A DNA stretch of 64,000 nucleotides from Fermentimonas sp. (GTDB taxonomy: Bacteria; Bacteroidota; Bacteroidia; Bacteroidales; Dysgonomonadaceae), in the NCBI GenBank assembly GCA_028709385.1, contig JAQVXD010000009.1, positions 1 to 64,000 of the forward strand. The letters are read 5' to 3'. The notes beneath the pieces are model-generated. The model was not told the origin of the DNA. It did not search any database and saw only the letters and a program-made list of their open reading frames with translations. The position numbers and the translations under genes were made by a program. Shown one piece after another: positions 25,869 through 33,724 of this stretch; position 1 is the first letter of the stretch; every line of letters begins with the position of its first letter.

Positions 25869-26363
25869 ATGAATAAACAGAGTAGAGTAATATCCGAAAA
25901 ACAGGCTTTTGCACGTATGGCTCGATTATGTTCACAGAAAGAATATTGCAGTTTTGATATCTCTCAGAAGTTATACAGGCTTAACTTAAGTGCTCAGGAA
26001 ATCGAAAGGGTAATCAGCCTCTTGATTAAGCAGAATTTTATTAACGATGAGCGCTTTGTCAGAAGTTATATAGGAGACAAGGTTAAATTCAACAAATGGG
26101 GTAAAAGGAAAATAGAGCTGTCATTGAGACAAAAGAAGCTGCCTGAAACTGTTATTCAAAGAGTATTTTGCGAGTATTCTGACTCAGAACTGAATCATTC
26201 ACTGGAAGATATCCTTAACAAAAAGTGGAGATCAGTTAAGGGTGCAAATGATAATGAGCGAAAAAGTAAACTGATCAGATATGCTCTTGGAAGAGGCTTT
26301 GAGATGAAAGAGATAATCGCAGTTATGCGAAAATTGAATCTTGAAATTACAGATGAAGATTGA
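25869..26363 (+). CDS. recX: RecX regulator of RecA
   Basis: RecX binds RecA filaments and inhibits recombinase activity. The 164-residue protein is built of three-helix repeats as expected, with the family-like segments ARMARLCSQKEYC, VISLLIKQNFINDERFVRSYIGD (about 56-78; here the FINDERFV core is clear) and GKRKIELSLRQK. No recA gene is in the window. Its end overlaps the next gene by 11 bases, which points to coupled translation. Confidence 0.88.
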   Translation: MNKQSRVISEKQAFARMARLCSQKEYCSFDISQKLYRLNLSAQEIERVISLLIKQNFINDERFVRSYIGDKVKFNKWGKRKIELSLRQKKLPETVIQRVFCEYSDSELNHSLEDILNKKWRSVKGANDNERKSKLIRYALGRGFEMKEIIAVMRKLNLEITDED

Positions 26364-27060
26364 GTTGAATAAAAGTGGGCTTTTACGCAATTTACTGCAT
26401 TTTTTTCTTCCTGATGTTTGTGTGGTCTGCGAGCGGGAGTTGCTTGAAGGTGAAACGGGGGTGTGTTTAAATTGTTTGTATAAGTTGCCAAAGACGAATA
26501 ATTTCAAAGAGAGAGACAATAGGGCAGAGATATTAATGGAGGGCAGGATACCATTCGAGAGAATTGCCGGTTACTGTGTTTATTCAAAGGGGGGAATTCT
26601 TCAACCTTTGATACATAATCTTAAGTATTATCACAGAAAAGAGATAGGACTTTTATTAGGCCGTATGTTTGGTGAAGATCTTGCAGGCAGTGAATTTATA
26701 AAACCTGTTGACTTGATTGTACCGGTTCCGTTGCATCCGAAGAAGAAAAAAAGCAGAGGATATAATCAGGCGGAAATAATTGCTCTGGGGATATCAGAAT
26801 CTACATCTGTGCCTTTGTCAACAGACAATCTTGTAAGAGTTGTTCACAATCCTACACAGACAAAACAGACAAAAACTGAAAGGTGGGAAAATGTTAAGGG
26901 TATTTTCGATGTGGTAGATGAGCATATTTATGAGCAGAAACATATCCTCCTTGTGGATGATGTGATCACCACCGGATCAACAATCGAAGCTTGTGGCGTT
27001 GCACTGCAGAAATGCAGCAATATTAAAATAAGCATAGCAACGATTGGGGAGGTTTTTTAA
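26353..27060 (+). CDS. ComF-family phosphoribosyltransferase-like protein
   Basis: The ATG at 26353 overlaps recX and gives 235 residues. The N-terminus has a four-cysteine zinc-ribbon pattern (CVVCEREL and CLNCLYKLP, about residues 18-42). The rest is a type I phosphoribosyltransferase fold with IVPVPLHPKKKKSRGYNQ and the PRPP-binding loop LLVDDVITTGST (about 195-206). ComF proteins are linked to DNA uptake, but in bacteria not known to be competent their role is unclear. It completes the prmC-recX-comF set. Confidence 0.88.
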   Translation: MKIELNKSGLLRNLLHFFLPDVCVVCERELLEGETGVCLNCLYKLPKTNNFKERDNRAEILMEGRIPFERIAGYCVYSKGGILQPLIHNLKYYHRKEIGLLLGRMFGEDLAGSEFIKPVDLIVPVPLHPKKKKSRGYNQAEIIALGISESTSVPLSTDNLVRVVHNPTQTKQTKTERWENVKGIFDVVDEHIYEQKHILLVDDVITTGSTIEACGVALQKCSNIKISIATIGEVF

Positions 27061-27102
27061 ATCAAATTTCAGGGAATAGTCCCAAAATCCATTTTTAAGC
27101 AT

Positions 27103-27110
27103 TATTTTTG
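27103..27110 (+). promoter_or_regulatory. Possible -7 box for pyrE
   Basis: TATTTTTG fits TAnnTTTG and lies 31 bases before the pyrE ATG. The -33 element is not clear. Confidence 0.35.
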
Positions 27111-27141
27111 CAATCAATCCATTTTTTAAGTCAATGAAAAA

Positions 27142-27795
27142 ATGAAAACAGTACACAAAATTACAGCAGAGAAACTACTAAAAGTAAAAGCAGTAAAATT
27201 GCAGCCTTCTAACCCGTTTACATGGGCTTCAGGCTGGAAATCACCTATATATTGTGATAATCGTAAGTTAATGTCATATCCGCTGATTCGTAACTATCTG
27301 AAAGTTGAATTTGCACGTATTATTCTTGAAAAGTATCCTCAAACAGATGCAATAGCAGGAGTGGCTACCGGCGCTATTGCACCGGGGGCACTTGTTGCAG
27401 ACGTTCTCGGACTGCCTTTTGTTTATATCCGCTCTTCACCAAAAGACCACGGAATGGAGAATTTAATTGAGGGCGACCTTAGGCCAAAGCAAAAAGTAAT
27501 TGTTATCGAAGATCTTGTATCAACAGGCGGTAGCAGTCTCAAAGCCGTGGAAGCGATAAGAAGCAACGGTTCTGATGTATTGGGTATGCTTGCTATATTT
27601 ACATATGGTTTCCCACAATCAGTAGAGGCTATGCATGAGGCAAGAGTAGAACTTACAACTCTCTGCAATTATAATGCAATCCTGGATGAGGCGTTAGCTA
27701 CCGATTATATTGATGAATCAGAACTTAAAACTCTCCAGGACTGGCGAAAAGATCCTGAAAATTGGGGTAAGGCTTCTAAAAATATTAAATTATGA
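27142..27795 (+). CDS. pyrE: Orotate phosphoribosyltransferase
   Basis: PyrE joins orotate to PRPP to make OMP in pyrimidine synthesis. The 217-residue protein carries the N-terminal FTWASGWKSPIYCDNRK segment, GVATGAIAPGALVAD, and the PRPP loop VIVIEDLVSTGGSS (about 118-131). It has an 81-base gap upstream with a possible promoter, and its stop overlaps the next gene as ATGA, so a small SRPBCC-like protein is coupled to it. Confidence 0.95.
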   Translation: MKTVHKITAEKLLKVKAVKLQPSNPFTWASGWKSPIYCDNRKLMSYPLIRNYLKVEFARIILEKYPQTDAIAGVATGAIAPGALVADVLGLPFVYIRSSPKDHGMENLIEGDLRPKQKVIVIEDLVSTGGSSLKAVEAIRSNGSDVLGMLAIFTYGFPQSVEAMHEARVELTTLCNYNAILDEALATDYIDESELKTLQDWRKDPENWGKASKNIKL

Positions 27796-28211
27796 CAGAA
27801 TTTGCCAGTGAAGTAAAGGTTATTCCGCACAAAGACTCAGATGTATTCAGGGTGCTTTCTGATCTTCGTAACCTGGAGTTGATAAAGGGGATGATTCCTG
27901 AGGATAAAATCAAAGACTTTAACTTCGATAATGACAGCGTGTCTTTTACGGTTGACTCAATCGGTAAAGTGGCATTTGAAGTGACTGACCGTCAGCCTGA
28001 CAATCTGGTTGTATTTAAATCTTTGAGGTTGCCTTTTGATATAGTTATGGAGTTGCATCTTCTTTCGTTAAAAGAAAAAGAGACTGAATTCTCGATGCAA
28101 GTGAAATCAAATCTTAATCCCTTCATGAGGGGTTTGGTTGAGAAGCCTATGAGAGAAGCAATCGAAAGAATTTCTGAGGCACTGGCTAATCTCCCGTACG
28201 ACAGAATTTGA
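27792..28211 (+). CDS. SRPBCC-like small protein, function unknown
   Basis: This 139-residue protein begins FASEVKVIPHKDSDVFRVLSD and continues with alternating strands and a final amphipathic helix (REAIERISEALANLPY), the layout of the START/polyketide cyclase (SRPBCC) fold. No catalytic residues are obvious and the family assignment is by pattern only. It overlaps pyrE by four bases, so it is expressed with it, and a terminator follows. It may bind a small hydrophobic ligand; that is inference. Confidence 0.7.
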   Translation: MTEFASEVKVIPHKDSDVFRVLSDLRNLELIKGMIPEDKIKDFNFDNDSVSFTVDSIGKVAFEVTDRQPDNLVVFKSLRLPFDIVMELHLLSLKEKETEFSMQVKSNLNPFMRGLVEKPMREAIERISEALANLPYDRI

Positions 28212-28298
28212 ATAATTCACAGTTGTTCTCAATATCAACTTGTTTTAGAAATATATTAAGCAGAGTCTGAGAATAATGCTTAAGACAATAAAAAATTA

Positions 28299-28335
28299 AC
28301 CGGAAGATCTCTTCACAGAGGTCTTCCGGTTTTTG
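28299..28335. terminator. Bidirectional terminator after pyrE unit and NigD-like gene
   Basis: ACCGGAAGATCTCT (28299-28312) pairs with AGAGGTCTTCCGGT (28317-28330) across a four-base loop, with one G-T pair. T runs follow on the plus strand and, after three bases, on the minus strand. It serves both the pyrE unit and the convergent lipoprotein gene. Confidence 0.88.
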
Positions 28336-28392
28336 GAAAATCAAAAAAGTCATATAAGAAATAGAACTAATTTAGTTGTGGTTTTTAAGTAT

Positions 28393-29151
28393 TTAATAGT
28401 ATTCATCTGATGTTGTAACAGGTATGGGTATTTCAGTCCTTGCCTTTAATGCAGCTTGATTATACCTGTAAACTACATCATATATTGTTTCCTTTGTAAC
28501 GCTGTTTGTTTTATCTGTCCACTCTTTTACTTTAACTGATATCTTTACGGAGTCGCTATCCATCACACGCAAAGGTCTCAAATCAAAACATACAAAACCT
28601 TCGTATAATCTGTCGGACTGACTCTCATATGAGTTGTGTCTGAATTCAAGCTCTATCACATCCTCCTGTTCAGAACCGGGTGTTAAACTGTTTCTCACCA
28701 AGTTAATTGCATGAGGTTGTTTGCCGCCATAGTTAAACATAAAAGAGGCATTGAGGTAGTCACCGCCAATCCATATTGAATTTGTCTTTACCGGGTCGTT
28801 TCCTATGCTTATTTCATTTTGTGCGTTAAGCTCAACAACCTGTTTTGTAAGTATTTCCCAAATGTCATTTATCTTTATGTAGTGGTCAAAACCATCTTTT
28901 TGATCAGATAGTATTGTATAGTTCAGAAGCACCCTCTGGTGTTTCGCAGGCGTAAAGCTTACTGCTTTAGCCGCAGGCCATAGTTTTTTTCCGTTATCAA
29001 GTTGCAGTGAATAGGAGTTATTTCCTTCAGGTATGATTGTAGCAATGTCAATTCCAAAGTTTCCCAATGACTTTGAATTATCGTCGCATCCAATATTAAT
29101 TAAGAGGATTCCAATTATTGCTATACCAAATATGAAGATTTTTCTCTGCAT
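28393..29151 (-). CDS. NigD-like lipoprotein
   Basis: The ATG at 29151 (252 residues) is preferred to a GTG five codons earlier. A lipoprotein signal runs to the lipobox INIGC (C22). The body has two beta-rich parts, with YDVVYRYNQ near the end, and matches the NigD-like family of Bacteroidales lipoproteins. The founding member lies beside a bacteriocin-related gene, but no such partner is visible here, so no immunity role should be assumed. It lies 115 bases downstream of the YgiQ gene on the same strand, reading away from it. Confidence 0.75.
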   Translation of the reverse strand: MQRKIFIFGIAIIGILLINIGCDDNSKSLGNFGIDIATIIPEGNNSYSLQLDNGKKLWPAAKAVSFTPAKHQRVLLNYTILSDQKDGFDHYIKINDIWEILTKQVVELNAQNEISIGNDPVKTNSIWIGGDYLNASFMFNYGGKQPHAINLVRNSLTPGSEQEDVIELEFRHNSYESQSDRLYEGFVCFDLRPLRVMDSDSVKISVKVKEWTDKTNSVTKETIYDVVYRYNQAALKARTEIPIPVTTSDEYY

Positions 29152-29266
29152 ATATTTTCTGCTCACTTTTACAAGTAAGATGCATAAATTGCAAAAACGC
29201 TGCGCGGGTTCAGAGGAAAAACATAGATTTAACTATGTTTAACTGATATTGTTTAGTATAGAGTTA

Positions 29267-31102
29267 TTATTTCTTGGGGTAGAGTTTATTGATAATATCA
29301 GTGCGGTTGATTTTTTTCAATTCTTTTATGATTGAACTTCTCCTTTTTTGGTCATACCAGAAGAAAAACTGACGCTGGGCTAATTTCTGATCTTTTGTCT
29401 TGGCTGTGTAAACAGGCTGGAGTGTATAAGGGTGATAACCGGTATAATAAATTTCAGTTGCGAGTGTCATCGGAGAAGGAGTGAAATCCTGAACCTGCTC
29501 TAATTTGAAGTCGAGATCTTTGGTTACAGCCGCCAGTTCTGCCATGTCCCCTTCTGTGCATCCCGGATGAGATGAAATAAAATAGGGTATCAGCTGTTGA
29601 TTAAGCTGATATTTGCTGTTAAGTTCATCAAATAAATTTTTAAACCGGTATAAAAGGTTAAAAGACGGTTTCCGCATTACGTTCAGCGTGGAGTCAGATG
29701 TGTGTTCAGGTGCAACTTTAAGTCTCCCCGACACATGATGTCTTATCAACTCCTCTGCATACTTGCGGTTGGATGTATTGGTCTGTTTATCTTCAGACTT
29801 ATGAAGCAGCATGTCATAGCGAATTCCGCTTCCTATAAAGGATTTCTTTACTCCCGGCATGGCATCCACTGAATTATAGATGTCAATAAGTGCTGAGTGA
29901 TCAGTGTTGAGATTAAAACAGACTTTAGGGAAAATACAGGAGGGTTTTTTGCACTTACTGCAAATATTCAAATCTTTTCCCTGCATCTTGTACATGTTGG
30001 CAGAAGGGCCGCCCAAGTCGGTAATATAACCTTTAAAGTCGGGCATTTCTGTGATTTCCTTAACCTCTTTTAAAATAGAGTTTTTTGTTCTCGATGCAAT
30101 GAATTTTCCCTGGTGTGCCGAAATTGTACAGAATGCGCATCCTCCAAAACATCCTCTGTGGAGGTTGACGGAAAACTTAATCATCTCATAAGCAGGGATG
30201 TGCTTTCCTTTATATTTTGGGTGTGGCAGTCGTGTGTATGGTAAATCAAACGAGGCGTCAATCTCTTCTTCCTTCATGGGCGGATAGGGAGGGTTAACTA
30301 TAAGCACACTGTCATCTACAGCCTGTAAAATCCTTGCTGCGGAAATACGGTTTGACTGCTCCTCTACTACTTTAAAGTTCTTTGCCTGTTTAAGTTTGTC
30401 CTTGAGACACTCTTCGTGTGAGAAAAGAGAAACTTCCTCTTTGAACGGATTTGTGGGAATACTATTATTGGGAGCCAGAAAAGCCGACTGTGGCAAATCA
30501 TACATCTCACCAATTTTCTTGCCTTCCCTGATGTTTTGTATAAGTTGTCTCAGGGGCAACTCTCCCATTCCGTAAATCAGTATATCGGCACCGGTTTCCG
30601 CAAGTATTGTTTTATGAAGTGAATCATCCCAGTAATCGTAGTGAGTGACCCGTCTCAGTGATGCTTCAATACCGCCCAGTACAACAGGCACATCAGGATA
30701 TAGCTCTTTCAGTATCTTTGAATAGACCGTCACGGCTCTGTCAGGACGCATGTCTGATCTGCCGTCGGGCGTATAGGCATCGTTGGATCGTAATCTCTTA
30801 TTCGCAGTGTAGTGGTTTATCATCGAATCCATTACACCTGCTGTAACAGCAAAAAACAGTCTAGGCTTTCCAAATTTCCTGAAATCACGAAGATCGTCAC
30901 GCCAGTTGGGTTGAGGTACAATTGCCACCTTAAGTCCTTCACTCTCAAGCAGCCTTCCAATGACGGCAGTGCCGAATGAAGGGTGGTCAATATAGGCATC
31001 CCCTGAAAACAGAATTACATCAGCCTCATCCCAACCCCTCAATGTCATCTCTTTTTTGGTGGTTGGCAGCCAGTCGGTCAGCTGAAGTCTGTCACTTGTC
31101 AT
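29267..31102 (-). CDS. YgiQ-family radical SAM protein (UPF0313)
   Basis: The 611-residue protein has an N-terminal B12-binding-like region (about 25-200, DVILFSGDAYIDHPSFG and PVVLGGIEASLRR), the radical SAM cluster motif CFGGCAFC (about 315-322), and extra cysteines in CSKCKKPSCIFPKVC (about 380-395). This is the layout of YgiQ, whose substrate is unknown. The start ATG overlaps the SulP stop codon (ATGA), so the two are translationally coupled. Confidence 0.88.
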   Translation of the reverse strand: MTSDRLQLTDWLPTTKKEMTLRGWDEADVILFSGDAYIDHPSFGTAVIGRLLESEGLKVAIVPQPNWRDDLRDFRKFGKPRLFFAVTAGVMDSMINHYTANKRLRSNDAYTPDGRSDMRPDRAVTVYSKILKELYPDVPVVLGGIEASLRRVTHYDYWDDSLHKTILAETGADILIYGMGELPLRQLIQNIREGKKIGEMYDLPQSAFLAPNNSIPTNPFKEEVSLFSHEECLKDKLKQAKNFKVVEEQSNRISAARILQAVDDSVLIVNPPYPPMKEEEIDASFDLPYTRLPHPKYKGKHIPAYEMIKFSVNLHRGCFGGCAFCTISAHQGKFIASRTKNSILKEVKEITEMPDFKGYITDLGGPSANMYKMQGKDLNICSKCKKPSCIFPKVCFNLNTDHSALIDIYNSVDAMPGVKKSFIGSGIRYDMLLHKSEDKQTNTSNRKYAEELIRHHVSGRLKVAPEHTSDSTLNVMRKPSFNLLYRFKNLFDELNSKYQLNQQLIPYFISSHPGCTEGDMAELAAVTKDLDFKLEQVQDFTPSPMTLATEIYYTGYHPYTLQPVYTAKTKDQKLAQRQFFFWYDQKRRSSIIKELKKINRTDIINKLYPKK

Positions 31103-32829
31103 TGCAGTACCTTTTTATGCCTGTTTTCTTTCTTCAGTTGAGCATCTATTTCAATTGCTCTTTTTACTGCCAGCTGAATATTCGAACAGATGTTTTCTTC
31201 TCCTACAATTTCCGGTATACTTGTCTTGTCGATTTTTTCTCTAACATTGCTCCTTACACCCGATAGGATTACAATGATTTTCTCTTTCCTGGAATTACGG
31301 CAGAGTAATTCAAGGTTATTTAATCCGGTAGAGTCCATAAACGGAACTTTACGCATCCTGATAATTCTGATTTTATGATGTTCACCAACCTGGCGCATTT
31401 TTTCATCAAACTTGTTAGCAACGCCAAAGAAGAAAGGTCCCCTGATCTCATAAACCTCAACACTGTCCGGTAGTTCAAGTGTCTCTTCATCATTGTCTTT
31501 CGAACTTATTTCACTATCTGCGTCTAATTCCAGGTTTCCGGTTGTATGGGATACCTCGGTATATTCGTTCATACGTTTCAGGAATGCAAAAACGGCAAGA
31601 AGCAGACCCACGGATATTGCAACTGTAAGGTCAAAAACTACTGTAAGTAAAAAAGTTGTTAAGAGTATGGCAAGTGTTGCACGCGACTGTTTCATCAATG
31701 AAATAAATGATCTCCACTCACTCATGTTGTAGGCAACTACTACCAGAATACCGGCAAGACAGGCCATAGGTATATGTTTGGTGAGATCTCCAAGAAAAAG
31801 AACAATCAGAAGTAATACGATAGAATGTATTATTCCTGCTACGGGAGTCTTTCCTCCGTTGTTTATGTTGGTCATCGTACGTGCAATAGCACCTGTTGCG
31901 GGAATACCTCCAAAGAAAGGGGTTATAATATTGGCTGCACCCTGTGCAACCAGTTCCATGTTTGAGTTGTGCTTCTCGCCGGTGACTCCGTCGGCAACGG
32001 TAGCAGACAAAAGCGACTCAATAGCACACAGCATGGCAATTGTAAAAGCTGACGGGAACAGTAGTCTTATGCTCTCAAGTGTGACCGGAATCTTTTTTAT
32101 TTCCGGCAGTTCACTCTGAATATTAAACCTGTCACCGATTGTTTCAATTCCGGGTATATTGGTATATGTTCTTAAAAAATATACTACAATCGACATCAGG
32201 ATAATTGCGATCAGAGAGCCGGGTATCTTCTTTGATATCTTGGGAGTGAGAACAATAATAATTACGCTGACAACTGCAATAAGAGTGACCCACCAGTTTA
32301 TAGAGTCAAAACTATGAAAATAAATACCCCATTTTTCTATAAATCCGGAGGGGAGTTTTGGTGTTGTCAGTCCAAAAAAATCTTTAATCTGTGTGGAAAA
32401 AATTGTAAGTGCAATGCCACTTGTAAATCCCACAACAATGGGATAGGGCACAAATTTGATTATTGATCCCAGTTTCAGGAATCCCATCATAACAAGCATA
32501 ACTCCTGCAAGCACTGTTGCAATGGCAAGTCCCTGAACTCCGTATTGTTCAACAATGCCATATACAATTACAATGAAAGCTCCCGTGGGTCCTCCAATCT
32601 GAACGGTGCTTCCGCCAAGAAAAGAGATTATAAAACCTGCTATAATAGCTGTGTAGATTCCTTTTTCGGGGGTAACTCCCGAGGCAATACCAAATGCAAT
32701 TGCCAAAGGCAGGGCTACTACGCCGACAATTAAACCTGACATAAGATCTGCCAGAAATTTTTCTTTGTTATAGCTCTTTAATGTTTGAAATAGAGTGGGT
32801 TGGAATTCCTTAAGTGAATTTATTCGCAT
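31099..32829 (-). CDS. SulP-family anion transporter with STAS domain
   Basis: This 576-residue inner-membrane protein has about 12 transmembrane segments in the first 430 residues, with the SulP signatures LADLMSGLIVGVVALPLAIAF (about 25-45) and GGSTVQIGGPTGAF (about 73-86), followed by a cytoplasmic STAS domain (about 450-560; MDSTGLNNL is the core). SulP proteins move sulfate, bicarbonate or other anions; the sequence does not settle which. It is cotranscribed with the YgiQ gene. A -7 box is at 32859-32866. Confidence 0.93.
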   Translation of the reverse strand: MRINSLKEFQPTLFQTLKSYNKEKFLADLMSGLIVGVVALPLAIAFGIASGVTPEKGIYTAIIAGFIISFLGGSTVQIGGPTGAFIVIVYGIVEQYGVQGLAIATVLAGVMLVMMGFLKLGSIIKFVPYPIVVGFTSGIALTIFSTQIKDFFGLTTPKLPSGFIEKWGIYFHSFDSINWWVTLIAVVSVIIIVLTPKISKKIPGSLIAIILMSIVVYFLRTYTNIPGIETIGDRFNIQSELPEIKKIPVTLESIRLLFPSAFTIAMLCAIESLLSATVADGVTGEKHNSNMELVAQGAANIITPFFGGIPATGAIARTMTNINNGGKTPVAGIIHSIVLLLIVLFLGDLTKHIPMACLAGILVVVAYNMSEWRSFISLMKQSRATLAILLTTFLLTVVFDLTVAISVGLLLAVFAFLKRMNEYTEVSHTTGNLELDADSEISSKDNDEETLELPDSVEVYEIRGPFFFGVANKFDEKMRQVGEHHKIRIIRMRKVPFMDSTGLNNLELLCRNSRKEKIIVILSGVRSNVREKIDKTSIPEIVGEENICSNIQLAVKRAIEIDAQLKKENRHKKVLQ

Positions 32830-32858
32830 AAATTATATCGTGAAACTGTAATAAAGTG

Positions 32859-32866
32859 CAAAGATA
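32859..32866 (-). promoter_or_regulatory. Possible -7 box for the SulP-YgiQ pair
   Basis: TATCTTTG on the minus strand exactly matches TAnnTTTG. It is 30 bases from the SulP ATG and lies just past the DUF4294 stop. No strong -33 element is seen. Confidence 0.4.
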
Positions 32867-32875
32867 ATAAAAAAA

Positions 32876-33520
32876 TCATACTACACCTTGTTCCACGAGA
32901 ACGCATACCCTTTCAGTTACCCTGTCTTCGCCATATGGGTTATACCTTACTTTCAGGCTGTTGCCAAACATTCCTGCAAACAGATTATAGCTCCATGCTT
33001 TAAAGCTTCCCATAAAAGCGTCAATTATGTGATAAGAGGATGAGTTGGTTTCTCTGTCAACAAGTTTCATCAGCAACTGTCCCTGTGATTTGGTAAGCTT
33101 TTTCATTTTTGGAGTGTACTCATCCTTCAGATACTTTTCCATCCTGTTCAGATGATCCTGCCTTGCCTTATCATTAGGCAAAGTCTCCATATATTCATAT
33201 GTTTCGGTGATGATGCCTGCTATCTCCTTAGCATAAGGGAGTGTTTTCTTTACGTCTCTTATCAGTTTTGAATAGGCGATCTGATCTTTCGTGCTGCGAA
33301 ATGTAATCGGTGAATACTTGATGAAATCTCCAAGCCACATGCAGGCAATGGTATCGCCCTCCAATATTACTGCCGGGTATACATTAGGCATCAGGTATAT
33401 GGTTGATAAGGGAGTTCTTTTGTCAGGGTTTATGTTGGTGGCATAATAATCCTGTGCTTTCACCGTTTGGGGTAAAAGCGTTGTAATCAGGACGAGTAAT
33501 ACTAGAACATGTCTTTTCAT
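32876..33520 (-). CDS. DUF4294 protein, exported
   Basis: The 214-residue protein has a signal peptide (MKRHVLVLLVLI, cleavage near VKAQ). The body has a short beta segment around AVILEGDTIACMWLGDF and then a long helical part with LTKSQGQLLMKLVDRETNSS, the recognisable DUF4294 signature. The family is widespread in Bacteroidota and has no assigned function I know. It has its own strong promoter and 46 bases separate its stop from the SulP start. Confidence 0.82.
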   Translation of the reverse strand: MKRHVLVLLVLITTLLPQTVKAQDYYATNINPDKRTPLSTIYLMPNVYPAVILEGDTIACMWLGDFIKYSPITFRSTKDQIAYSKLIRDVKKTLPYAKEIAGIITETYEYMETLPNDKARQDHLNRMEKYLKDEYTPKMKKLTKSQGQLLMKLVDRETNSSSYHIIDAFMGSFKAWSYNLFAGMFGNSLKVRYNPYGEDRVTERVCVLVEQGVV

Positions 33521-33527
33521 AACGACA

Positions 33528-33557
33528 CAAAGTTAATTAGTCGTTTTAATTCTCAAA
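33528..33557 (-). promoter_or_regulatory. Bacteroidales-type promoter for the DUF4294 gene
   Basis: On the minus strand TAACTTTG (33528-33535) is preceded by TTTG (33554-33557) with an 18-base spacer. Both elements match the Bacteroidota consensus and the -7 box is 8 bases from the ATG, implying a short or leaderless message. Confidence 0.6.
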
Positions 33558-33724
33558 ACATTTTCTCGTTAAGTGTAGTTAATTAACTTTCGAGTTTTAA
33601 GAATGTTAAGGAAAATATTCTGAAAAAAAAGAGCTGATTTATCCTGCTGATTTAAACAAAATAACCGGTTTGTATCAAAATAACGATAATAAAATGTATT
33701 TTTGAAAGAAAAAGAATAATAGCT

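Noticed and set aside
28393-29151. Bacteriocin immunity system based on the NigD-like gene
   Set aside because: No bacteriocin or export gene lies nearby.
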